The position numbers and the translations under genes are program-made. From Panulirus ornatus (Eukaryota > Arthropoda > Malacostraca > Decapoda > Palinuridae): a stretch of 64,000 bases of DNA. Below, in pieces: positions 44,846-64,000 of the stretch (positions are counted from its first letter, which is position 1; the number at the start of each line of letters is the position of its first letter). Under the pieces are notes generated by a model, which saw only the letters and a list, made by a program, of their open reading frames with translations, searched no databases and was not told where the DNA came from. The stretch lies in the NCBI RefSeq assembly GCF_036320965.1, contig NC_092241.1, forward strand, positions 21,417,772-21,481,771, in the 5' to 3' direction.

Positions 44846-47800
44846 TTTTTATACTTTGTCGCTGTCTCCCGCGTTTGCGAGGTAGCGCAAGGAAACAGAC
44901 GAAAGAAATGGCCCAACCCCCCCCCCCATACACATGTACATACACACGTCCACACACGCAAATATACATACCTACACAGCTTTCCATGGTTTACCCCGGA
45001 CGCCTCACATGCCCTGATTCAATCCACTGACAGCACGTCAACCCCGGTATACCACATCGCCCCAATTCACTCTATTCCTTGCCCTCCCCTCACCCTCCTG
45101 CAGGTTCAGGCCCCGATCACACAAAATCCCTTTCACTCCATCCTTCCACCTCCAATTTGGTCTCCCTCTTCTCCTCGTTCCCTCCACCTCCGACACACAT
45201 ATCCTCCCGGTCAACCCCTCCTCACTCATTCTCTCCATGTGCCCAAACCACTTCAAAACACCCTCTTCTGCTCTCTCAACCACGCTCTTTTTATTTCCAC
45301 ACATCTCTCTTACCCTTACGTTACTTACTCGATCAAACCACCTCACACCACATATTGTCCTCAAACATCTCATTTCCAGCACATCCATCCTCCTGCGCAC
45401 AACTCTATCCATAGCCCACGCCTCGCAACCATACAACATTGTTGGAACTACTATTCCTTCAAACATACCCATTTTTGCTTTCCGGGATAATGTTCTCGAC
45501 TTCCACACATTTTTCAAGGCTCCCAAAATTTTCGCCCCCTCCCCCACCCTATGATCCACTTCCGCTTCCATGGTTCCATCCGCTGACAGATCCACTCCCA
45601 GATATCTAAAACACTTCACTTCCTCCAGTTTTTCACCATTCAAACTCACCTCCCAATTGACTTGACCCTCAACCCTACTGTACCTAATAACCTTGCTCTT
45701 ATTTACATTTACTCTTAACTTTCTTCTTCCACACACTTTACCAAACTCCGTCACCAGCTTCTGCAGTTTCTCACATGAATCCGCCACCAGCGCTGTATCA
45801 TCAGCGAACAACAACTGACTCACTTCCCAAGCTCTCTCATCCCCAACAGACTTCATACTTGGCCCTCTTTCCAAGACTCTTGCATTTACCTCCATAACAA
45901 CCCCATCCATAAACAAATTAAACAACCATGGAGACATCACACACCCCTGCCGCAAACCTACATTCACTGAGAACCAATCACTTTCTTCTCTTCCTACACG
46001 TACACATGCCTTACATCCTCGATAAAAACTTTTCACTGCTTCTAACAACTTGCCTCCCACACCATATACTCTTAATACCTTCCACAGAGCATCTCTATCA
46101 ACTCTATCATATGCCTTCTCCAGATCCATAAATGCTACATACAAATCCATTTGCTTTTCTAAGTATTTCTCACATACATTCTTCAAAGCAAACACCTGAT
46201 CCACACATCCTCTACCACTTCTGAAACCACACTGCTCTTCCCCAATCTGATGCTCTGTACATGCCTTCACCCTCTCAATCAATACCCTCCCATATAATTT
46301 ACCAGGAATACTCAACAAACTTATACCTCTGTAATTTGAGCACTCACTCTTATCCCCTTTGCCTTTGTACAATGGCACTATGCACGTATTCCGCCAATCC
46401 TCAGGCACCTCACCATGAGTCATACATACATTAAATAACCTTACCAACCAGTCAACAATACAGTCACCCCCTTTTTTAATAAATTCCACTGCAATACCAT
46501 CCAAACCTGCTGCCTTGCCAGCTTTCATCTTCCGCAAAGCTTTTACTACCTCTTCTCTGTTTACCAAATCATTTTCCCTAACCCTCTCACTTTGCACACC
46601 ACCTCGACCCAAACACCCTATATCTGCCACTCTGTCATCAGACACATTCAACAAACCTTCAAAATACTCATTCCATCTCCTTCTCACATCACCACTACTT
46701 GTTATCACCTCCCCATTTACGCCCTTCACTGAAGTTCCCATTTGCTCCCTTGTCTTACGCACCCTATTTACCTCCTTCCAGAACATCTTTTTTTTCTCCC
46801 TAAAATTTACTGATAGTCTCTCACCCCAACTCTCATTTGCCCTTTTTTTCACCTCTTGCACCTTTCTCTTGACCTCCTGTCTCTTTCTTTTATACTTCTC
46901 CCACTCAATTGCATTTTTTCCCTGTAAAAATCTTCCAAATGCCTCTCTCTTCTCTTTCACTAATACTCTTACTTCTTCATCCCACCACTCACTACCCTTT
47001 CTAAACAGCCCACCTCCCACTCTTCTCATGCCACAAGCATCTTTTGCGCAATCCATCACTGATTCCCTAAACACATCTCATTCCTCCCCCACTCCCCTTA
47101 CTTCCATTGTTCTCACCTTTTTCCATTCTGTACACAGTCTCTCCTGATACTTCCTCACACAGGTCTCCTTCCCAAGCTCACTTACTCTCACCACCTTCTT
47201 CACCCCAACATTCACTCTTCTTTTCTGAAAACCCATACTAATCTTCACCTTAGCCTCCACAAGATAATGATCAGACATCCCTCCAGTTGCACCTCTCAGC
47301 ACATTGACATCCAAAAGTCTCTCTTTCGCACGCCTGTCAATTAACACGTAATCCAATAACGCTCTCTGGCCATCTCTCCTACTTACATAAGTATACTTAT
47401 GTATATCTCGCTTTTTAAACCAGGTATTCCCAATCATCAGTCCTTTTTCAGCACATAAATCTACAAGCTCTTCACCATTTCCATTTACAACACTGAACAC
47501 CCCATGCATACCAATTATTCCCTCAACTGCCACATTACTCACCTTTGCATTAAAATCACCCATCACTATAACCCGGTCTCGTGCATCAAAACCGCTAACA
47601 CACTCATTTAGCTGCTCCCAAAACACTTGCCTCTCATGATCTTTCTTCTCATGCCCAGGTGCATATGCACCAATAATCACCCACCTCTCTCCATCAACTT
47701 TCAATTTTACCCATATTAATCGAGAATTTACTTTCTTACACTCTATCACATACTCCCACAACTCCTGTTTCAGGAGTATTGCTACTCCTTCCCTTGCTCT

Positions 47801-47867
47801 TGTCCTCTCACTAACCCCTGACTTCACTCCCCAGACATTTCCAAACCACTCTTCCCCTTTACCCTAT
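44829..47867 (-). mobile_element. RTE-like LINE, best-preserved copy, 5'-truncated
   Basis: Short-form 3' UTR 44855-45037, then one long reading frame on the minus strand from VVYRG back to KGKGEEWFGN. It is interrupted only by a TGA at 47078-47080, where related copies have TGG (EEWDVFRE). The leader and the first ~38 codons of the endonuclease are missing; the 5' break at 47867 joins a few TA and then the leader of a plus-strand copy. Some base changes towards C/G near 45085-45210 set this copy apart from its relatives. Confidence 0.94.
45038..47866 (-). pseudogene. LINE endonuclease-reverse transcriptase frame, one stop
   Basis: About 943 codons, of an estimated ~980 for the family. Order: APE-type endonuclease with GAYAPG, VIVMGDFNAKV (near 47560), LLDYVLIDRR and SDHYLVEAKV (near 47265). 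A basic linker follows (KRKRQEVKRKVQEVKKR, a likely coiled or nucleic-acid-binding stretch). Reverse transcriptase has [56 protein letters not shown] (palm Asp), [14 protein letters not shown] and LFADD (45797-45808). The C-terminal region contains [11 protein letters not shown] and [10 protein letters not shown]. No ORF1 is evident. The single-ORF plan suggests the RTE group, without proof of clade. Confidence 0.9.
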
Positions 47868-47874
47868 ATATATA

Positions 47875-47876
<2 letters not shown>
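47868..47876. repeat. Short (TA)n at a head-to-head junction
   Basis: Only about five TA units separate a truncated minus-strand LINE from the full leader of a plus-strand LINE. Confidence 0.9.
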
Positions 47877-51480
<3,604 letters not shown>

Positions 51481-54301
51481 CTTTTTTTATTTTGATTTGT
51501 CGCTGTCTCACGCGTTTGCGAAGTATCGCAAGGAAACAGACGAAAGAAATGGCCCAAACCACCCCCATACACATGTATATACATACACGTCCACACACGC
51601 AAATATACATACCTATACATCTCAATGTACACATATATATACACACACACAGACACATACATATATACCCATGCACACAATTCACACTGTCTGCCTTTAT
51701 TCATTTCCATCGCCACCTCGCCACACATGGAATACCATCCCCCTTCCCCCTCATATGCGCGAGGTAGCACTAGGAAAAGATAACAAAGGCCCCTTTCGTT
51801 CACACTCAGTCTCTAGCTGTCATGCAATAATGCCCGAAACCACAGCTCCCTCTCCACATCCAGGACCCACACAACTTTCAATGGTTTACCCCAGGCGCAA
51901 CACATGCCCTGATTCAATCCACTGACAGCACGTCAACCCCAGTATACCACATCGATCTAATTCACTCTATTCCTTGCACGCCTTTCACCCTCTTGCATGT
52001 TCAGGCCCCGATCATTAAAAATCTTTTTCACTCCATCTTTCCACCTCCAATTTGGTCTCCCACTTCTCCTCGTTCCCTCCACCTCCGACACATACATCCT
52101 CTTGCTCAATCTTTCCTCACTCATTCTCTCCATGTGCCCAAACCATTTCATAACACATTCTTCTGCTTTATCAAACAAGCTCTTTTTATTTCCACACATC
52201 TCTCTTACCCTTACATTACTTACTCGATCAAACCACCTCACACCAAACATTGTCCTCAAACATCTCATTTCCAGCACATCCACCCTCCTGCGCACAACTC
52301 TATCCATAGAACACGCTTTGCAACCATGCAACATAATTAGAACCACTATTCCTTCAAACATACCCAGTTTTGCTTTCCGAGATAATGTTCTCGACTTCCA
52401 CACATTCTTCAAGACTCCCAGGATTTTCGCTCCCTTCCCCAACCTTATGATTCACTTCCGCTTCCATGGTTCCATCCGCTGCCAGATCCACTCCCAGATA
52501 TCTAAAACACTTTACTTCCTCCAGTTTTTCTCCATTCAAACTTACCTCCCAATTGACTTAACCCTCAACCCTACAGTACGTAATAACCTTACTCTTATTC
52601 ACATTTACTCTTAACTTTCTTCTTTCACACTTTACCAGACTCAGTCACCAGCTTCTGCAGTTTCTGACATGAATCAGCTACCAGCGCTGCATCATCAGCG
52701 AACAACAACTTACTCACTTCCCAAGCCCTCTCATCCACAACAGACTTCATACTTGCCCCTCTTTCCAAAACTCTTGCATTCACCTCCCTAACAACCCCAT
52801 CCATAACAACCATGGAGACATCACACACCCCTGCCGCAGACCTGCATTCACTGAGAACCAATCACTCTCCTCTCTTCCTACACGTGCACATGCCTTACAT
52901 CGTCGATAAAAACTTTTCACTACTTCTAACAACTTGCCTCCCACACCATATATTCTTAATACCCTCCACAGAACATCTCTATCAACTCTATCATATGCCT
53001 TCTCCAGATCCATAAATGCTACATACAAATCCATTTGCTTTTCTAAGTATTTCTCACATACATTCTTCAAAGCAAACACCTGATCCACACATCCTCTACC
53101 ACTTCTGAAACCACACTGCTCTTCCCCAATCTGATGCTCTGTACATGCCTTCACCCTCTCAGTCAATACCCTCCCATATAATTTACCAAGAATACTCAAC
53201 AAACTTATACCTATGTAATTTGAGCGCACACTCTTATCCCCTTTGCCTTTGTACAATGGCACTATGTACGCATTCCGCCAATCCTCAGGCACCTCACCAT
53301 GAGTCATACATACATCAAATAACCTTACCAAACAGTCAACAACTCAGTCACCCCCTTTTTTAATAGATTCCACTGCAATACCATCGAACCCTGCTGCCTT
53401 GCCGGCTTTCATCTTCCGCAAAGCTTTTACTACCTCTTCTCTGTTTACCAAATCATTTTCACTAACCCTCTCACTTTGCCCACCACCTCGACCAAAACAC
53501 CCTATATTTGCCACTCTATCATGAAACACATGTAACAAACCTTCAAAATACTCACTCCATCTCCTCACATAACCACTACTTGTTATCACCACCCCATTAG
53601 CGCCCTTCACTGAAGTTCGCATTTGCTCCCTTGTCTTACGCACTTTATTTACCTCCTTCCAAAACATCTTTTCATTCTCCATAAAATCTAATGATACTCT
53701 CTCACCCCAACTCTCATTTTCCCTCTTTTTCACCTCTTGCACCTTTCCCTTGACCTCCTGTCTCTTTCTTTTATGCATCTCCCACTCAATTGCATTTTTT
53801 CCCTGCAAAAATCGTCCAAATGCCTCTCTCTTCTCTTTCACTAATAATCTTACTTCTTCATCCCACCACTCACTACCCTTTCTAATCGACCCAGCTCCCA
53901 CGCTTCTCATGCCACAAGCATGTTTTGCGCACTCAATCACTGATTCCCTAAATACATCCCAATCCTCCCCCACTCCCCTTACTTCCATTGTTCTCACTTT
54001 TTTCTATTCTGTACTCAGTCTCTCCTGGTACTTGCTAACACAAGTCTCCTTCCCAAGCTCACTTACTCTCACCACCCTCTTCACCCCAACATTCACTCTT
54101 CTTTTCTGAAAACCCATACAAATCTTCACCTTTGCCTCGACAAGATAATAATCAGACATCCCTCCGGTTGCACCTCTCAGCACATTAACATCCAAAAGTC
54201 TCTCTTTCGCGTGCCTGTCAATTAACAAGTAATCTAATAACGCTCTCTGGTCATCTCTCATACTTACATACGTATACTTATGTATATCTCGCTTTTTAAA
54301 C
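51481..54301 (-). mobile_element. RTE-like LINE, long 3' UTR, 5'-truncated in endonuclease
   Basis: Long-form 3' UTR to about 51945. Coding runs with frameshifts (near 52440, 52625, 52810, 53340 and 54000) through the C-terminal domain, [25 protein letters not shown] and [10 protein letters not shown]. It then reaches the endonuclease end ([10 protein letters not shown]) and stops at [14 protein letters not shown]. The break at 54301 lies in GGTATTCC of the full sequence, so the last LINE bases already read TAT before (TA)n. Confidence 0.91.
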
Positions 54302-59316
<5,015 letters not shown>

Positions 59317-59324
59317 GAAATAAA

Positions 59325-59847
59325 TCTACATAAATCTACAAGCTCTTTACCATTTCCATTTACAACACTGAACACCCCATGTATACCAATTATTCCCTCA
59401 AATGCCATATTACTCACCTTTGTATTCAAATCACCCATCATTATAACCCGGTCTTGTGCATCAAAACCACTAACATACTCATTCAGCTACTCCCAAAACA
59501 TTTGCCTCTCATGATCTTTCTTCTCATGCCCAGGTGCATAGGCACAAATAATCACCCATCTCTCTCCATCAGCTTTCAGTTTTACCCATATTAATCGAGA
59601 ATTTACTTTCTTACACTCTATCACATACTCCCACAACTCCTGTTTCAGGAGTACTGCTACTCCTTCCCTTGCTCTTGTCCTCTCACTAACCCCTGACTTA
59701 ACTCCTAAGACATTCCCATACCATTCTTCCCCTTTACCCTTGAGCTTCGTTGCACTCAGAGCCAAAACATCCAGGTTCCTTTCCTGAAACATACTACCTA
59801 TCTCTCCTTTTTTCACATCTTGGTTACATCCACACACATTTAGACAC
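59325..59847 (-). mobile_element. RTE-like LINE endonuclease fragment
   Basis: Minus-strand coding from [16 protein letters not shown] (near 59840) through [16 protein letters not shown] and MMGDLNTKVSN to LVDLC. No leader and no reverse transcriptase are present. It is an endonuclease piece cut at both sides. Confidence 0.88.
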
Positions 59848-60190
<343 letters not shown>

Positions 60191-60212
60191 TATGATAATT
60201 ATTTATTTATTT

Positions 60213-61777
60213 ATTTTGCTTTGTCGCTGTCTCCCGCGTTTGCGAGGTTGCGCAAGGAACCTGACGAAAGAAATGGCCCAACCCACCCCATACACATGTA
60301 TATACATACACGTCCACACACGCAAATATACATACCTATACATCTCAATGTACACATATATATACACACACAGACACATACATATATACCCATGCACACA
60401 ATTCACACTGTCTGCCTTTATTCATTACTATCGCCTCCTCGCCACACATGGAATACCATCCCCCTTCCCCCTCATGTGTGCGAGGTAGCGCTAGTGAAAG
60501 ACAACAAAGGCCCCATTCGTTCACACTCAGTCTCTAGCTGTCATGCCATAATGCCTGAAACGACAGCTCCCTCTCCACATCCAGGCCCCACACAACTTTC
60601 CATGGTTTACCCCAGACGCTTCACATGCCCTGATTCAATCCACTGACAGCACGTCAACCCCGGTATACCACATCGATCCAATTCACTCTTTTCCTTGCCC
60701 GCCTTTCACCCTCCTTCATGTTCAGGCCCCGATCACTCAAAATCTTTTTCACTCCATCTTTCCACCTCCAATTTGGTCTTCCACTTCTCCTCGTTCCCTC
60801 CACCTCCGACACATATATCCTCTTGGTCAATCTTTCCTCACTCATTCTATCAATGTGCTCAAACCATTTCAAAACACCCTTCACTGCTCTCTCAACCACA
60901 CTCTTTTTATTTCCACACATCTCTCTTACCCTTACATTACTTACTAGATTAAACCACCTCACACCACACATTGTCCTCAAACATCTCATTTCCAGCACGT
61001 CCACCCTCCTGCGCACAACTCTATCCATAGCCCACGCCTCGCAAACATACAACTTAATTGGAACCACTATTCCTTCAAACACACCCAGTTTTGCTTTCCG
61101 AGATAATGTTTTCGACTTCCACACATTCTTCAAGGCTTCCAGGATTTTCGCCCCATCCCCCCACCCTATGATTCACTTCCGCTTCCATGGTTCCATCCGC
61201 TGCCAGATCCAATCCCAGATATCTAAAACACTTTACTTCCTCCAGTTTTTCTCCATTCAAACTTACCTCCCAATTGACTTAACCCTCAGCCCTCCTGTAC
61301 CTAATAACCTTGCTCTTATTCACATTTACTCTTAACTTTCTTTTTTCACACACTCTACCAAACTCAGTCACCAGCTTCTGCAGTTTCTCACATGAATCAG
61401 CCACCAGCGCTGTGTCATCAGCGAACAATAACTGACTCACTTCCCAAGCTCTATCATCCACAACAGACTTCATACTTGCCCCTCTTTCCAAAACTCTTGC
61501 ATTCACCTCCCTAACAACTCCATCCATAAACAAATTAAACAACCATGGAGACATCACACACCCCTGCCGCAAACCTACATTCACTGAGAACCAATCACTT
61601 TCCTCTCTTCCTACACGTAGAAATGCCTTACATCCTCGATAAAAATTTTTCACTGCTTCTAACATCTTGCCTCCCACACCATATATTCTTAATACCTTCC
61701 AAAGAGCATCTCTATCAACTCTTTCATATGCCTTCTCCAGATCCATAAATGCTACATACAAATCAATTTGCTTTTCT

Positions 61778-61780
<3 letters not shown>
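60213..61780 (-). mobile_element. RTE-like LINE, long 3' UTR, 5'-truncated
   Basis: Long 3' UTR to about 60653, C-terminal coding with stops and shifts (near 61135 and 61278), then reverse transcriptase [22 protein letters not shown] and [13 protein letters not shown]. It ends at YLEKQIDLYVAF, joined to (TA)n at TAGGTATATA. Confidence 0.91.

Positions 61781-61870
<90 letters not shown>
61781..61870. repeat. (TA)n at the centre of an inverted LINE pair
   Basis: About 45 TA units between two copies broken at nearly the same codon in opposite directions. Confidence 0.97.
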
Positions 61871-61872
<2 letters not shown>

Positions 61873-62983
61873 GGATTTGTATGTAGCATTTATGGATCTG
61901 GAGAAGGCATATGATAGAGTTGATAGAGATGCTCTGTGGAAGGTATTAAGAATATATGGTGTGGGAGGCAAGTTGTTAGAAGCAGTGAAAAAATTTTATC
62001 GAGGATGTAAGGCATTTCTACGTGTAGGAAGAGAGGAAAGTGATTGGTTCTCAGTGAATGTAGGTTTGCGGCAGGGGTGTGTGATATCTCCATGGTTGTT
62101 TAATTTGTTTATGGATGTGGTTGTTAGGGAGGTGAATGCAAGAGTTTTGGAAAGAGGGGCAAGTATGAAGTCTGTTGTGGATGAGAGAGCTTGGGAAGTG
62201 AGTCAGTTGTTGTTCGCTAATGATACAGCGCTGGTGGCTGATTCATGTGAGAAACTGCAGAAGCTGGTGACTGAGTTTGGTAAAATGTGTGAAAGAAGAA
62301 ACTTAAGAGTAAATGTGAATAAGAGCAAGGTAATTAGGTACAGTAGGGTTGAGGGTCAAGTCATTTGGGAGGTAAGTTTGAATGGAGAAAAACTGGAGGA
62401 AGTAAAGTGTTTTAGATATCTGGGAGTGGATCTGGCAGCGGATGGAACCATGGAAGCGGAAGTGGATCATAGTGTGGGGGAGGAGGCGAAAATCATGGGA
62501 GCCTTGAAGAATGTGTGGAAGTCGAGAACATTATCTCGGAAAGCAAAAATGGGTATGTTTGAAGGAATTGTGGTTCCAAGAATGTTGTATGGTTGCGAGG
62601 CGTGGGCTATGGATAGAGTTGTGCGCAGGAGGATGGATGTGCTGGAAATGAGATGTTTGAGGACAATGTGTGGTGTGAGGTGGTTTGATCGATTAAGTAA
62701 CGTAAGGGTAAGAGAGATGTGTGGAAATAAAAGGAGCGTGGTTGAGAGAGCAGAAGAGGGTGTTTTGAAATGGTTTGGGCACATGGAGAGAATGAGTGAG
62801 GAAAGATTGACCAAGAGGATATATGTGTCGGAGGTGGAGGGAACGAGGAGAAGTGGGAGACCAAATTGGAGGTGGAAAGATGGAGTGAAAAAGATTTTGT
62901 GTGATCGGGTCCTGAACATGCAGGAGGGTGAAAGGAGGGCAAGGTATAGAGTGAATTGGATCGATATGGTATACCGGGGTTGA
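61871..62983 (+). pseudogene. LINE reverse transcriptase frame with FAND in place of FADD
   Basis: About 370 codons without stop. GLRQGCVISPWLFN, the altered FAND box, [33 protein letters not shown] and [10 protein letters not shown] are all present. The first catalytic Asp of the FADD box is Asn (GCTAATGAT for GCTGATGAT). The upstream reading frame across the TA tract and into the antisense of the neighbouring copy is accidental. Confidence 0.87.
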
Positions 62984-63170
62984 CGTGCTGTCAGTGGATT
63001 GAATCAGGGCATGTGAAGCGTCTGGGGTAAACCATGGAAAGCTGTGTAGGTATGTATATTTGCGTGTGTGGACGTATGTATATACATGTGTATGGGGATG
63101 GGTTGGGCCATTTCTTTCGTCTGTTTCCTTGCGCTACCTTGCAAACGCGGGAGACAGCGACAAAGCAAAA

Positions 63171-63176
<6 letters not shown>
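61871..63176 (+). mobile_element. RTE-like LINE, 5'-truncated, frame open
   Basis: Starts at [18 protein letters not shown] and stays open to the TGA near 62981, then short-form 3' UTR and A-run. The catalytic box reads [12 protein letters not shown] (near 62215), with Asn in place of the first Asp, so the polymerase would be inactive although the frame is intact. Confidence 0.92.

Positions 63177-63268
<92 letters not shown>
63165..63268. repeat. A-run and (TA)n tract
   Basis: Tail A-run and TA run between a LINE 3' end and a truncated short element. Confidence 0.97.
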
Positions 63269-63364
63269 GGGCCAGGTGAGGGTATTCCCTCAAAGGCCCA
63301 GTCCTCTGTTCTTAACGCTACCTCGCTAATGCGGGAAATGGCGAATAGTTTGAAAGAAAGAAAG

Positions 63365-63368
<4 letters not shown>
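63269..63368 (+). mobile_element. Short RIME-like retroposon, 3' half
   Basis: Begins GGGCCAGGTGAGGGTATTCC and runs to GGCGAATAGTTTGAAAG, then (AAAG)n and TA repeats. The head is missing, replaced by (TA)n. Confidence 0.85.

Positions 63369-63398
<30 letters not shown>
63367..63398. repeat. (TA)n tract
   Basis: A short TA run after the short element's tail. Confidence 0.95.
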
Positions 63399-63399
<1 letters not shown>

Positions 63400-63401
<2 letters not shown>

Positions 63402-63686
63402 AATGTGTTTAGATTTCTACGAAGGGAAATAGAAGGGGTCAAGCGTGGAGTACTCCTCCTCCTCGAAGGGTCAGACTGGGTTGTTCAAATGTGAGTGGTT
63501 GTAATGAAGATGAGAGGGAAGGATAGATAAGTGGTATGTTTAAGGAAGGAAACCTCGTTATTCTTGGCCTGAGTGAAATGAAACTTAAGGTAAAGTGGAA
63601 GAGTAGTTCGGGAACGTCTTGGGAGTAAAGTCAGGGGTTCATGAGAGGACAAGAGCAAGGGAAGGAGTAACACTACTCCTGAAGCA
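63400..63686 (+). mobile_element. Diverged RTE-like LINE 5' fragment
   Basis: Resembles the leader end (GGAGTACTCCTCCTCCTCGA) and the first endonuclease codons (SNVSG, then LSEMKL, GVKSG and REGVTLLL in shifted frames). It is clearly more diverged than the other copies and ends where a different LINE remnant begins. Confidence 0.78.
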
Positions 63687-63689
63687 TCA

Positions 63690-64000
63690 TTTGTGAGTTT
63701 TGTTGCTGACAGTTGTATTGATGAATCCTAACATCTGATTAGATTTATTATACACTTTGATACGCTGTTGCCGCGGCTTAAGATCCTTGCTCACCAGTGC
63801 CCGTAAATCTCCTTTCAATTGTGTTTTACCAATAGAAATATCGTCCATTTGCTATTCAATGTTCCTTTCTTAACCCACAATAAGTGTTTTGGATTTATGT
63901 ACGTTGAATTCCATTTTCCACGTACCGGCACCTTCTGATAATCTATTCAAGTCCCTCTGAAAATTCACTGAATTTTCATCTGAGTTTATTATTGTCCTTA
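63690..64000 (-). mobile_element. CR1-like LINE remnant, runs off the window
   Basis: Minus-strand reading gives NIEQQMDDISIGK-like sequence, LKGDLRALVSKDLKPRQQ and YNKSNQMLGFI, the segment following the reverse transcriptase catalytic box in CR1-type elements. The upstream part lies beyond 64000. Confidence 0.68.

Noticed and set aside
61667..61870. The open frame joining the antisense of one LINE, the TA tract and the sense of the next
   Set aside because: It is a chance continuation across an inverted pair. Only 61871-62983 is LINE coding sequence.

Overview
This window looks like repeat-dense nuclear DNA from an arthropod, most likely a decapod crustacean. The evidence is indirect: very long TA, CT/GA, GT and CA microsatellites, degenerate CR1-like and jockey-like LINEs, a Penelope-like element, and no sign of operons or dense coding. 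The assignment to decapods is inference from general familiarity with such repeats, not a database match. I found no host protein-coding gene, tRNA, rRNA or CRISPR that I can support. Nearly every long open frame is a microsatellite translation, an antisense shadow, or a piece of a retrotransposon.

Layout. 1-2980 is a block (degenerate minisatellite, anonymous DNA, CR1-like LINE remnant, 32-bp minisatellite) that recurs at 9273-12440 with only about twenty single-base differences plus six extra minisatellite units. Between the copies (2981-9272) are a LINE 3' fragment, a dispersed repeat, a 100-N assembly gap, several minisatellites, and a short retroposon (7124-7372) with a perfect 11-bp target-site duplication. 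12828-16138 is a nearly complete but inactivated copy of the dominant LINE. 16139-18063 holds several partial copies. 18064-26870 is the least LINE-rich part, with CA, CT and GA microsatellites, a 45-bp minisatellite family in three blocks, a plus-strand CR1-like LINE and a minus-strand jockey-like LINE. From 27002 to the end the sequence is a chain of copies of one RTE-like LINE and its short derivative, in both orientations, almost always separated by (TA)n tracts. A Penelope-like element (40542-43311) interrupts the chain.

The dominant LINE. Assembled by eye from its copies, it has a ~180-bp 5' leader, one open frame of about 980 codons carrying an APE-type endonuclease, a reverse transcriptase with FADD, and a conserved C-terminal region. 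The 3' UTR exists in a short and a long form, and the tail is A-rich and then (TA)n. No copy seen here is intact. The nearest, at 44829-47867, has a truncated 5' end and a single in-frame TGA. A ~245-bp short element carries a head resembling the LINE leader and a tail resembling the LINE 3' end, which is the layout of a RIME-like non-autonomous derivative.

The most interesting proposal is that LINE copies both end in (TA)n and sit in (TA)n, so each insertion supplies a landing site for the next and the chain grows by itself.
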